From Hyalella azteca (Eukaryota > Arthropoda > Malacostraca > Amphipoda > Hyalellidae): DNA of 64,000 bases. The notes beneath the pieces are model-generated. The model did no database searches and had not been told where the DNA came from. It saw only the letters and a program-made list of their open reading frames with translations. Location of the stretch: NCBI RefSeq assembly GCF_000764305.2, contig NW_025947610.1, forward strand, positions 1 to 64,000, given 5' to 3'. Shown here in pieces: positions 33,501-45,025 of the stretch; position 1 is the stretch's first letter; each line of letters begins with the position of its first letter. The translations under genes and the position numbers were made by a program.

Positions 33501-36500
33501 TAGTCCATGAGCCAGTCGCCGCTCCTGAGGTTACCACACAGCGGGTGGCCCAGGTCGTTCTTAACGCGGATGTCGAGCAGCACAGACTCAAGACCTGTGC
33601 ATTATTGTGAACAAATATTAAATCAAATATTATTTATTCAGTAGCCTGAATAAATAAGTAGCCTATTGTATACATATTTATTCAGTAGCCTGCAAAATGT
33701 ATACAATAGGTTAAGATGTGTTTACATTACCCTTCTGCAATGACATTGAATTAATTGGTAATTCTATTGTTTTCTGCTGCTACATTAGAATGAAAAGATC
33801 TGCATAATAATATTATATGGCATGCTTTATGGAAGAATGTATACTTTCAACTCACCAACCGGAAAGGATGTATAAACATTTGGATTTGGTACCTATTAAT
33901 CCTAATATTAAAAATTTTAAGCAATTTCATTCGGACTAAAACTTCACAACAAAGTGTTTGTACCTTGGAGACCAGCGTAAACCATGGCGCGCCAGCCCGG
34001 CACATCGTACACCCCGTCCCCTGCGCCCAAGCTTTCCTCCTCTTGCTGGCAGCGGTAGAGACAGTGGTTGAGAGCGACGAGGTCAAGCGACGCCAGGGCT
34101 GCACAGAGAACTGGGTCCTCGACAGTGACGGTGAGCTGGCGAGGCAGGTGGACGAACTTGGCGAGCGTCGAACGGACGCTCGTGATTGCAGCTTGTGCTT
34201 TGGGAAGTAGCGAGAAGCGGAAGGCGACCACGCAGCCCGGCTTGAAGTGCTCAGTGTACTGGAACTCCAAGGTGTCAGGGTCGTTTTGGGAGGCTTGTCT
34301 CACTAAACGGGCTTTAGAGAGGCTAGGTTTCTCCCTTACGCTCACAACGATGCCTTTAAGACCATTGATGAAGGTAGGGTCTTTAGAAAACGATCCCGGA
34401 CACGCTTTCTGGTCGTCGCCTTCGTTCAGCGCCCGTTGTTCCATCTCGAAGATGATCTCTTTCAGTGCTCCCTGGACCTTCAGAGACCGCACGTAAGGGC
34501 TACCAATCACAGCAGGCGGGGCAAAGGACGTGTAAGCGACGAGCACGACAGACTCGTGGGTGACGGGATTATGACGTGTCACGGTCACGACGTCAGACGT
34601 AACTTGGTCTACGAAGACTTGAGAGAAGCCATCGCGACCGAGGCTCAAATGCAGATCATTGAGTACGCGTTTGGCCGCAATTATACCGGTGCCAGCATTC
34701 ACAGTGCCCGCGGAGGGCTGGACACTGTTGCTCCAGCTGTAGTAGAGCCTGCGTTCGTTCACCACATGAATGTGGTGAGGCACGAGCTCATCGTAACCAC
34801 GATTACTACCGCTCGCACAGCACGCCATTGACACGAGGGCGCTCGAAGGCAGCATGTCGAAAGCCGTGCGTACTTCAACAGGTGATTTGTTATCGTGGGT
34901 CAAGTCCAGGAAAATGGCATGAGCAATAGATGGAACCAAAGGACGCACCGATGGAAGCAAAAATGCTCCCACAGGTTCACCGCCGTAACGATACACCAGA
35001 CGTCCTTCCTCATGAGAGTTGGGAGCTGACATGGCCTCCCGGATGAGAGAATTGATGCCCAGTCTGTTAACAAAGATATTGTCGGTATCGTCAGAGTTCG
35101 TGAAGAGTTCGGCGATGACGTAAAGTTCGGGCCGGACAGCACGAGCAGCATCCAATAAATACTCCGCGACGTGGATGGGCGTGCTGTGGCAGTTATCCAG
35201 GCGGATTCCAGCGAAGATACGCGCAGTGTATTCACAATACCGACGCATGTGGTCCCACAGGAAAGGGCTATCAGAGGGCTGGGACCCGTACCTCAGCTTC
35301 ACGCTATCTCCCCACGCAACCAGCTCACGACGTAAGTACACCAGAGAACCCGGGTCAGCAAAGTTCTTGAGAGGGTTGTGGTTCATCACCCACCCGTTGT
35401 GAGCCATCAGGAAGTTACCTTTTGGCGAGTCCATGAGCAGCTCGTCTGCCGCGATATCGGCATCAGGACCGCTGTGGGTGAAGTACGGCGGCACTAGAGG
35501 GTGCTTGGCTGTAACGGCTGGAATTTTTGGACCATCCGACTGGAGTCTCTCGTAACGAACAGTGCCGATTGTACCAGATACTGCAGCATGCAGGTGACGA
35601 GTCACTTCAGCGGTGGCGAGGGAATTCAGTTCTTCCAGGGCAGCGCGCAAGGCACTACAACACCGTTCCATGCGGTCCTCCTCAGAGCAATCCTCATGCA
35701 CAACATTGAAGATACTCAAAGCGAGCGCAAAATCCACCGAGTTCTTCTTCCGCCGGTATTGAGGGTCTTGTACGATTTCCAGCTTTCCTTTCCCTGCAAC
35801 CTGCACGGGCGTTTCTCTAGTCGCCAACTGCTTGAAATGCGAAACAGTTGCTTCCACGTCCAGCACAAAGAACTCCTCGAGATGCAGTGGTAGCAGCACC
35901 AAGTTAAAGATGTGGTCAGAGAGGCTGGCAACGTGCTCCTCTGTGGAAATGTTGGGAGGCATATTCCACTGTGCGAGTTTACCGCTGGCGATGTCGCAGC
36001 TGCAGTAGTAGAGGGCGCGGTCCACGAGGTAAGCTGGACGCAAGTGAGGGGAGTTAACGACGTTGTAAGTCGCGTCAGGATGCTCCGAAAGCCACGGCGA
36101 CTCATTGGCCGTATGGTTGAGAACAATGTCCGTTAGTGACAGCACCTAAACAGGAAAAAGATCCAACGCAAATCAACGCCTTTTAACGATCATAATGGCA
36201 AATCTTTATCTAATATTAAGCAAACAAAAGAGGAGTTTCAAGTGTAAAAAGTCAAACTCGCAGATATTACCAATAAATCAATCTACTTAAATCATTTTTC
36301 AAGAGAACTGGGACAGACAAACATACAAATAAGAAACAACTATATGAATAATAAATTGACAGATATTAATGAACAAATAAGCATATTGACATGACGCACC
36401 CCCCACTTGTTGTTGACCTCCTGAATGAGGCTCTCTATGTCAGTCAGGGAGCAGCGGCGATTGTTGCTGTGGAAAGTCACGTTCACCGCATGCTGGTCTG

Positions 36501-39500
36501 CCAAACTGTATGCAGAGTTCGAGCCTCCCAACGCCTGCAGCACAAATTCAATTATTCATACCTTAAAAAGAAATTTTTATACTTTAAAGCTGCGTTCAGA
36601 TCACCATTAAGTTCACTATAAATGAATAAAGAAGTTCAGCAGAAGTAGAAAGATGAAAAACCTGCCAAAAATAGTCAAGTAGATGCTACTTGACTGAAAT
36701 TAACGGTACGAAATAGTACTTCGTGACAATGCCAGACTTACCTGGATTGGGGTGAAATGAATCATGTTGTAGCCAGTTTCTTTGGCCACCCTGAGCCTGT
36801 CCTGCCATTGGTTGAAGGGCCCAAGGTTCTTGGACAGGACAGTCTGGCACTGCACGCAGTCTAGAGGCAGAGGGGTTTTTTCTGGTCCCACGGTGAGTGT
36901 TGGGTCCACCAAGAGGTATCCAGATCCACCATTCTCAGAGCTGCTAAGTAAATAATATCAAATTATACTATCAGAAAATAAGAAATTACTTAGAGCAGCT
37001 TCTTAGGCATCTATGTTAGTGATCTCTGGAAACCTGATGAAACTTTCTTTGTGATGCTCAACTCTAAAGCGAGCAAAAATAATCAAATAAATGATCTATT
37101 TAGCATAATAGAATATTCTGTCCAAAAAATATGATATTAAATAGTTCGAATTGCCCAATGATTGAGAGGTATGAATCTAGGTTTATTGGGCAATAATTCC
37201 AAAACATTCTAAACACCGAGTTGTGCCTATCTATTTACAATGACAGTTCAAGATACACTTCTCAATTGACATCTTAATTTGTAAGACTTCATGTTGATAT
37301 GAATGCTAATTGTTGTCAATAAAGGAAATGAGATGCCTTTACAATTCCATACGAAATGAAATAAAACTAAATTGTATTCAACAAACACCAAAGTCATTGA
37401 TTGAGGGAATCTACTCAGCATCTCACGTCTTCTTGCAGAGTACCGGTATCAGCAATTCTCACTTTCCTACCAGAGTGACAGCAGCTCTTACCTTCCCTGC
37501 AGAGTGAAATAGTATCTGAAGGAGCCTGCAGTGGTGAGGGAGAGCTGGCAGCAGAGAGCCGTGTCATCTGAAGAACCGGAGTCGCTGCACCATTGGAGAG
37601 GGCGGTATGAGGATCTTACGAAAGACTCGCCAGCGGACGCTGGACAGTTGGTGAACAGTGACACCGACTGGCCAAAGAGGGTGGCTCCTTGCCGAAACTG
37701 CACCACCCAACCTGCACAATGCAAGTAATCATCTTCAATAATATTTTTTACATAAATCAATTTTTTCTCAGATTTGTGTCTGGAAATGATTCAACTTGTT
37801 CGTTCATTTAAGGATAGTCAATTAATGTCACTACAAATATCACTATGACAATATTGATGCCAAGTACATATCACTATGACGATGTTGATGCCAAGTACAA
37901 ACCAGGGTTGGTGATTTTTTTGATTTTTTAAAAAAATCAAACAAATAAAAAAATCAATGATTTTTTTTTATTTTTTCATGATTTTTTTTATTTATTTGAT
38001 TTTTTTTCAGCTTTTTTGTCTTTTTGAAGTGTTATTTTTTTATGTTGCTATTAGCCTAGGTACTAACAATAACAGTATATGGATCATAATGGATGGCTAA
38101 AAAGGGCACTTATTGCCTACAATAATGGCCAAGGTGGTGTTTACCACTTAGGGATTTTTGGGTAAACAATTATAGATAATTCTATTCATTAGCTTTGTAA
38201 AGTTTGTACGGAGCAAGGTAATAAGCTAAATATTGACCATTTAACTGGCTTCAATATACAAAAACACTTCAGGAATGCTAATCTTCTAAACACTGAAGAG
38301 TCACATCACAGATAGGTAGCTGATAGCACAGTGCACAGCACTATCAATAGATCTACTAGTTTCATGTTTTATAAATCTACCACACTCTACCCTCTATATA
38401 CACCGACTAGTAGTGACTGAGTGACTGACTGCACAGTTCCCATTTAATTCAGACCAATAAACCAATACCTACTAAACATAAACTGAACGATAACCAAACA
38501 AACCTCATACGACTTGAAACGAGACTTAAGTTATGAGAAAGCTAACACTGTTTGAAATAAACATGTGCACAATTCAAATATTTTATATCCATTCACTGCA
38601 TTTAATTATTTATATATAGTCTTATAATTGCAATTGTTTTGTTTCTAGTTTTAAATTCACATATTTAAAGATTGAAATTAAATATTCTAATTAGAGCACT
38701 CGTATTAGGGTGGAAAATCTTTCTAATTGCCTAAAAGGTCAATACAATCTCAACCTCTCAATATACAGGGTGGGGCAAAATTGATTGAGCAGTTTTGAGG
38801 TAAATTAAAAGAGGAATGGGGGTACATAAAGAAGAAAGTTTATTTTCCTAGAGGTTAGCATAACATACCATTTAGAATACATGTTTTGAAAACAATATCT
38901 TGAAGATGGGGGCCGTTAGCTGCAACACACTGTTGGAGTCGTTCTCAGAGGAGGGAGTAACCGTAACAGTGGATTCCGATCGCTATGCTGCAATGTTGCA
39001 AAATTTCTTGCAGCCCAGGATGGAAAACATTGTTGAAAATGAAGCATTGGGAGACGTGTGGTTCCAGCAGGATGGGCTACAGCTCACACAGCCCGAATGT
39101 CACTCAATGTTTTGAAACGCACGTTTTTCCGGAGGTCTGGTGTCTGAGGGGTAATTTACAGTGGCCAGTGAGGTCACCTGATTTGAGCATTTGCGATTTC
39201 TTTCTTTGGGGACATCTAAAAGAAAGGGGTTCAGAAGTCGCCCTCACACCCTACCACAGCAAAGGGGTCGGATTATTGCAGCAGAGGTTATGGCCATACC
39301 TCGCCCTATGTATGAACGTGCTGTAGAAAACTTCCGAGAACGACTCCAACAGTGTGATGCAGCTAACAAACCCCATCTTCCTGATATTGTTTTCAAAACA
39401 TAATTATTTTAAATGGTATGTTATGCTAATCTTGAGGAAAATAAACTTTTTCTTTATGTACCTCCAATACTCTTATTTCAGCTCAAAACTGTTCAATCAG

Positions 39501-40592
39501 TTCTTCCCCACCCTGTATAAGCTAGCTAACACATTTTAATTGTATATTGTAATCAATATATAACAAATAGTCAAATAGTTGAAGACTACTTATAGCCTTA
39601 TAAGAATTAGCTAAACTGCTAGCTATGTACCATGTATTGCACACTTGATGCCTCTGTATCAAAAACATTCAATTTATTTGAACCTAATACACACTAAAGG
39701 CAACAAGTTTATATACCAATTTGTCATTCATAATACATTTATACTAATCAAAGAATAACAATACCTCAATATAAATTAAAGACTGCCACTCAATATATTT
39801 AAATATATGAAAAAATCGAAAAAATAAAAAAAAATCATGATTTTTTTTACAAAAAAATCAAGTGATTTAATCACATGATTTAATTATTTTGATTTAATCA
39901 TTGCCAACCCTGGTACAAACTAATTATAATAGATACTTTAAAGATCAGACAAAAAAGTCTAATTGAAAGAAGTTGATAAATTGAATAAAACCTTGCATTA
40001 AAGTCTCCAAGTTTCCAGTTCTTCCAAAATGATGCCTGGTTTTCTACTTTGTAAATGAATTATCTCAGTTGGAATGAATGAGATTTAATCGAATAATGTG
40101 CACAAAATGGAGACAATTTATTAAGCAACATAAGCAACTCAGCATTTGCTATGCTATCATGGCCAATAAAAAAATGACAACAGTAGTAAGGAATATTTCA
40201 CTTTAAAGTTAAAGTCACAGAAAAAAATAGAGAAAAAACCTTTACAAAATGAGTGACTGCGACCTCTAGACCACGCATTTCAATACTTCAAATATAAATG
40301 AAATTATATGACTAGTTTCATACCTACTTCTCAATATTGATGGGTATGAAAATCACGAACTTGGACAACAATTTGATTTTATCAGATGAATAAATTGACA
40401 TTCATTGATTGACCATTAATCCATCACTTATTTGACCCACTTCCTCATCTTCATTATTCATTCTGCTAAGCCTCCTCCTTAACAAGTGTTCAGTTCACAC
40501 TAACCTTTCTGAAGGCGGAAGAGCTTTGACTCCAAATTCTGGTTTTTCTCTAAAGTGAGAACCCGCACCTGTACAGGGGCAGGAGATGGACC
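27582..40592 (-). CDS. AGL: Glycogen debranching enzyme (18 exons)
   Basis: Exons in order: 40505-40592, 37492-37711, 36742-36943, 36400-36534, 33964-36145, 33443-33594, 33102-33217, 32550-32716, 32302-32404, 32003-32128, 31301-31400, 30837-30984, 30221-30436, 29785-29905, 29527-29614, 28911-29096, 27991-28227, 27582-27614. They join to 4,620 nt (1,539 codons plus stop), close to the 1,532 residues of human AGL, with every phase matching. The cytosolic enzyme has a GH13 4-alpha-glucanotransferase half and a C-terminal amylo-1,6-glucosidase half, and removes branch stubs during glycogen breakdown. Catalytic residues are visible as RLDNCHST (Asp ~532), VIAELF (Glu ~561) and LTHDN (Asp ~633). 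C-terminal signatures include [17 protein letters not shown] and [14 protein letters not shown]. The exon at 40505 starts mid-protein, so a further 5' exon with the ATG is required. One intron is GC-AG. No disabling change is seen. Confidence 0.97.
28223..28432 (-). repeat. 34-bp array repeating an AGL splice acceptor
   Basis: About six units of 32-34 bp abut AGL exon 17. Read on the minus strand, each unit contains an AG followed by AATGGTTG, which is the real acceptor plus the first exonic bases (CCCGGCAG|GAATGGTTG). Units 1, 2, 4 and 5 keep CAG|GAA; units 3 and 6 have CAAG|AATGGTTG. The units also form a higher-order A-A-B pattern. The upstream decoys are 34 nt apart (not a multiple of three), so their use would shift the reading frame. 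Confidence 0.9.
29783..29790 (-). other. GC-AG intron donor in AGL
   Basis: The exon ending at 29785 is followed by GCAAGT rather than GT (AACAG|GCAAGT), the classical context of U2-type GC-AG introns. The acceptor is TTTCCAG before 29614. The phase fits: AG plus A gives Arg, and the protein reads LINR-RGIYKD, matching the conserved HKRGIYKD region of the family. Confidence 0.85.
33662..33712. repeat. Inverted repeat in AGL intron
   Basis: CCTATTGTATACAT and its exact complement ATGTATACAATAGG flank a loop of about 23 bp. Direct copies of TTTATTCAGTAGCCTG lie alongside. It may be the relic of a small foldback element. Confidence 0.6.
33964..36145 (-). CDS. AGL: AGL exon 5, unusually large GH13 exon
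   Basis: A single 2,182-nt exon carries 727 codons, almost half the protein. It runs from [13 protein letters not shown] (the conserved TDxxxNHTA of GH13 enzymes) through [57 protein letters not shown] and [18 protein letters not shown] to YAGLQG. The acceptor is CCTGTTTAG and the donor is GTACAA. The frame is fully open and all catalytic motifs are intact. Several plus-strand frames over this block are shadows of it. Confidence 0.97.
37903..39912. mobile_element. hAT-type non-autonomous transposon in AGL intron
   Basis: The ends are CAGGGTTGGTGATTTTTTTG on the left, and CAGGGTTGGCAATGATTAAA as the complement of the right end. An exact 8-bp target-site duplication, GTACAAAC, flanks it at 37895-37902 and 39913-39920. 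CAGGG termini with an 8-bp duplication define hAT elements. Both subterminal regions are A/T-rich and built on AAAATCA/TGATTTTT words. No hAT transposase is visible, so it moved in trans. A mariner element is inserted inside; without it the element is about 1.26 kb. Confidence 0.9.
38766..39515 (+). mobile_element. Tc1/mariner-type transposon nested in the hAT element
   Basis: Terminal inverted repeats of about 47 bp begin CAGGGTGGGGCAAAATTGAT on the left and, as complement of the right end, CAGGGTGGGGAAGAACTGAT. TA dinucleotides flank both sides (38764-38765, 39516-39517). The 750-bp body encodes only the C-terminal two thirds of a transposase, across three frames: [25 protein letters not shown] (second catalytic Asp), [20 protein letters not shown] (third block) and [14 protein letters not shown]...DIVFKT. 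The N-terminal DNA-binding half is deleted near 38950 and at least two frameshifts break the rest. Confidence 0.9.
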
Positions 40593-41050
40593 CTGCAAAA
40601 AATCAGCATGGTCACTATGAGATGCAATATTAAGAAAGATTAATATCAAGATATTTTTTAGGTGAAGGTTTATCACACCAAAAAAATGAGTCTATAAATA
40701 GTAAAATGATTGAAAACCAATCAGACTAGCAAAAATTTAGTAAGGTTTATTATTAGGTGAATATAAAAACATAGGTTCATATATCATTGGTTAATAACTG
40801 TGCTTAATTAATTAAGATTCCAGCTGGCCTAAAACAGTTGTTCTAAGATCAGTTGCATTTATTTTAATTTTAATATTTATAGTTCAATAATTTATACCTG
40901 AATTTTAATTGAATAATTTATACCTACAATATTCAATAATTTATACCTTATTATTGAATTAGGCTGGCCATAAATTCAAGAATAACATTGGTTTAACTAA
41001 GAAAATATTAATAATCTTAACAATTCAGATCAATTGAAAATGGTTCAAAC

Positions 41051-41860
41051 CATTTCAGGAGATGAACGTCTTGTCGCAGCAGTGAAGCAGTTGGAGGTGA
41101 TGCGAGATGTAGGCTCTGAAGCAACAATATCTAGAAGTTCGGCAGTTGAATTATCAGGCAAGACGCGCAAGTTCTTGTCATCACTTAATCTTGAATTGAG
41201 AGGAGGACCTGCAAGTATTTTTGACTTTGCGTTGAGAGTTGGAGGTTCTACTGATAAAGATGGGAGGTTGGCATCAAATGAAGTAGTACTAGCTTTAAGC
41301 TGAGGCAAGCTTTTAGAGGGTAGTTGGCTATCGAGTTGTTCGTTGCTTTCAGTGCAATTGGTCGGGTCGATCGAAGTAGTCAATCCGTTGCTCCTTGGCT
41401 GTTTGATTACAAGTATTTTCTGTGGTGGTGTTACTTCAAGTTCTGAAGAACCAGAACTAGAAGGAGATGAGATAGAATTTATTGGTTCAACAAGACTTTC
41501 ATCAGTGTTGATACTTCCAAGGTTAGGAACTTTCTGGCTCAGTAAACTTTCACTTGGACCAGAATTGCAAGAAAAGCTTTCTGAGCTCTTGACCAGAGTT
41601 GAAGTTTGCTGAGGAGTTGCAGTATGCTCCACAACTTCTTCTTCAACAGCAGTTACTTGAGTTGAAGTTTGCTGAGGAGTTGCAGTATGCTCCACAACTT
41701 CGCTACTTGAGTTGAAGTTTGCTGAGGAGTTGCAGTATGCTCCACAACTTCTCCTTCAACAGCAGTTACTTGAGTTGAAGTTTGCTGAGGAGTTGCAGTA
41801 TGCTCCACAACTTCTCCTTCAACAGCAGCTACTCTCAGCCCAAACCATGAGGCTACTCTC
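41051..41860 (-). CDS. Candidate N-terminal extension exon of AGL, frame broken
   Basis: The minus strand from an acceptor (CTGCATTACAG) at 41860 to a weak donor (ATG|GTTTGA) at 41051 is largely open. It begins RVASWFGLRVAAVEGEVVEH and runs into a 21-residue repeat (VEHTATPQQTSTQVTAVEGE), then a Ser-rich tract ending TAATRRSSPEM. The donor phase fits the AGL exon at 40592. The third 63-bp repeat lacks 13 bp, which shifts the frame. Restoring the length would make the exon phase match both neighbours, so it is either a broken exon or a collapsed repeat in the assembly. No known domain is seen. Membership of AGL is inferred from phase and order only. Confidence 0.4.
41588..41838 (-). repeat. 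63-bp coding-type tandem repeat, four copies
   Basis: Four copies of a 63-bp unit (21 codons) containing GTTGTGGAGCATACTGCAAC. The third copy from the 5' side on the minus strand lacks 13 bp between CAAGTA and GAAGTTGTGG. Copies are otherwise nearly identical, which favours recent expansion or conversion. Confidence 0.85.
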
Positions 41861-44015
41861 CTGTAATGCAGAGCATCAACAAATTAATCACACTGTTTGT
41901 AACAGACCAATGTGCACTCGTACAACAATTATCAATTTTTGAAAAATTTTATTGTAAAATTTAAGCAATGTCCGGTAACTAGGCTGAATGAGCATCGCAC
42001 TTTCAGCAACAAATCCAAAATTGTCAGAGATGTATAAATACAAATATGGTTTACAAAAGGCCGGATCTAGAGTTTTTCCAGGGAAAAGGAATTTAAAATG
42101 GCTTCCAAGAAAAACGAAGCTGATATTCATAACATTAAATTTAGGCTAAACTTGCATCACCGAAAATTCACACTCAAGAATGCTAGCACAATTTTTCATT
42201 ATTCACACCTCTATACAACACAATGCAAGTTTTAATAAATAATTTATGAATTAATAAGACAATTTGTAAAAAATGCAGACAATTTAGGAAAGTGTTATCA
42301 CTAGGTACCTATGTCATACAAAGCCATTCAATGACAACTTTCTTTTCAACAGCAGGACAAACCAGCATCCCAAGTGGTGGTTAACTGCAAATTGTCTTCA
42401 TGCCAGAGGCTATATCATGACAATGTCTTGTTAAGTTGGACAGTTCTCAAGTGTCACAATTGAAGAAACTGTTTCCTAATCATTTTATTGCAAATTTCAC
42501 CAAATTACTTCAGCACCATAGTGAAAATATTAACTATGCAGTAGAAAATTTGAATGCAAAGACAATAGTTCATAAGATACCCAAATCCAACAGAAAAATG
42601 TAAAATGCAAAAAGATCAATATATATATGAAGAATTTTTAAAAAATCCTTTAGTTCTTTTCTTGCACTTTTATGAAAATTCTTTAACAAAAAAAAATTAA
42701 ACAATATTTTTGTACAATTCAATAGTGTTATAAATACACTAGGCAAGTAAACCAAAAAGTAAAGCTTATGTTCCAATAACAAAATATCATTAGATGCACT
42801 CAAATCATGGTAAAACCAAGCAACCTAAAAAAACAGCTATACATAACGAAGAAAACCAGGCAGCCAACTCTTTTAAAACCAGGACTCCATTAGGGCAGGA
42901 TTAGGATTTCTTATACAGAAGGTTACCATTTTGCTTAAAAAAATACTCATTGACATATTTTTAAGGAGGCTATGAACAAGGGACAGCAAAACAAAGAGGA
43001 ACTAATAGTCAGGCAGGAAAACAATTTCACCTCAAATTTCATAGCCTTGACCAGAGTTGGGCATGAGCAGCAGCTCTACCACTGATGGGATAGTACTATC
43101 AAACTGCAAATAGAACCATATGTTCTATTGGGGACTGGGATCAACTTCAACATAGGTCAACCATCAGCCTGTAAAGAAAATTAATTTCATATGTTTAATG
43201 TGGACAGGGTTCTACAAGATATGGTACAAATAGTTTTACTACTAGCATTTCATACTATTTAAAGGGGACAAACAACAAAGACTTAATGAAATTGGTTGAA
43301 AAACAAGTATACAATTCATTACAAAATTTGAGTTAGATAAATTCAAATCAAGAGTTTCAAAAATGTAAACGTTTTGTACCACAACCATCTCAACACGATG
43401 CTTTGACATGGTTTCTAAGGAGTGTACAACCTGGGTACAGTGTATGTTGCTGTTCAATGACGGTGATTGGTGAATGATATAACTATAGATCTACATAATA
43501 GATTTGTACAGTGGCTACTTTGACAATTGTTAAGCAGCAGAAATTCCTTCAAATGCACTTCTAAAATTGTAAGCAAAACCATAATTTTTGAGGAAAAGCA
43601 TTACAGTCAAAGGGATTGTAAGAGTAGACATTTTTACTTTTCACTGAAATCTTTACTCTCAATTGTGCAGTTTTATTGGCATCTACTATCAACGCCACTT
43701 GTCAGTTGTCAACACTCATCACAGCACTTATGTAGGTACTTATGTTGCCCACCTCCAATATAAATGAACTTTCTTATAAAAAACCAATCCACACTTTTCT
43801 GGCACAAGCGAAACAACTTTGTAGCCATGTGAAAATCAAAACCTACCAATTATAGTTCTAATCTAGACTATAAACAGTATTAATCTATTATACAATTTTA
43901 TTGACAAGCAGCAACTTGAGTGCAGTTTTTTTCCAAGTGGCAAGTTGTGTGTCATTGATGGTAGACCAATTAAAAACTAGAATGATAGATACATATAATT
44001 TATGTGTTTGAAATA
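41861..44015. other. Probable AGL 5' intron, nothing recognised
   Basis: AT-rich sequence with no supported exon. A plus-strand frame of about 50 codons near 42458-42602 ending in TAA was inspected and shows no known motif. Confidence 0.35.
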
Positions 44016-45023
44016 CAGCGTCATCAATATTTAGCGTTACATTGTTTTTTTCAAAATCAATTCACTCGCAAAAGTCAAATGTGTCGTATGGAACCATGTC
44101 GACTGTTCTCCGGAAGAACCTAAAGTTGTCCCCTATTCAAGCATGCCAAAAAACACCAACTGTCTGCTAAGTTGTTGACAAATGCCTCCAAAGATCCAAG
44201 ATTCTTCTTTCCCGCATTCATGATAGCACATTGCCAAACCTCGTTTTCAGTGATGAGAAGATATTCAATGTTGAACACCACTTCAACTCTCAAAATGATT
44301 GAATTTGGTTGAAGAATGGGACGAAGGATCCCGTGTGGTTACTAGGAAGCAATGCCTGACCTCACGTCACCTCAGTGATGGTCTGGCAGCCGTAACATGG
44401 TCCTCAAGGAGTCCCCTCTTTTTTGTTGGCAAAGGGGTGAAATTGAATCAGAAGAACTATCAAGATGCTATCCTTGTTGGTGCATTGTTGATTGTTGCCC
44501 TGAGCATGAAAGCACTTCAAATAATGCCCCTAGTCATTCCAGCAGGACTCTGCAGTCTGCAGTCTGCACCATCCCCTGGGGCCAAATCGACTCAGGAGTG
44601 GCTGTCCGAGAATGTTCCCCACTTCATTAGTCATTACCAAAGATGAATGGCCCCATCGTCACCCAATCTGAATCCTCTGGATTTTGGGATCTAGTCATAC
44701 CTTGAGAGCAAGGTCTCGACCGTTCACCATAGCAGTATGGACGCCCTAGAGGTCAAACTGCTGAAGCCCTGAAGGAGTGGGCCAAAATCCCACAGAGTGT
44801 CATTTGTGACTCGTGTAAGGCTTTTTCTAAGCATCTACAACTCATTATTGATGCAGATGGTAGACATATTGAATGAAATTGCGGGAATTGTATCTCTGAA
44901 CCTTTGCCTACATAAATACATTTTTCAAACATTCACAATTGTGTTTTGTTTCATACTATCATACTAATCATAGTTCTAACCACTCAAAGTTGTAACGTTA
45001 AATATTCAATATTGATGACCCTG
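44016..45023 (+). mobile_element. Decayed Tc1-like transposon, about 1 kb
   Basis: The ends are CAGCGTCATCAATATTTAGC on the left and CAGGGTCATCAATATTGAAT as complement of the right, flanked by TA at 44014-44015 and 45024-45025. The plus strand carries the second half of a transposase: NLVFSDEKIFNVEHHF (first catalytic Asp), RSPLFFVGKGVKLNQKNYQD, GAKSTQEWLSENVPHFIS, SPNLNPLDFGI-stop-SYLES and a terminal KAFSKHLQLIIDADGRHIE. Several stops and frameshifts disable it. The N-terminal DNA-binding region is missing or unrecognisable. Confidence 0.85.
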
Positions 45024-45025
45024 TA

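Noticed and set aside
34068..35893. Several plus-strand frames of 75-142 codons
   Set aside because: Antisense to the large AGL exon, with no independent motifs.
42458..42602. A short plus-strand open block ending in TAA
   Set aside because: No motif, no splice sites with support, and no partner exon. It may be a transposon scrap but cannot be named.
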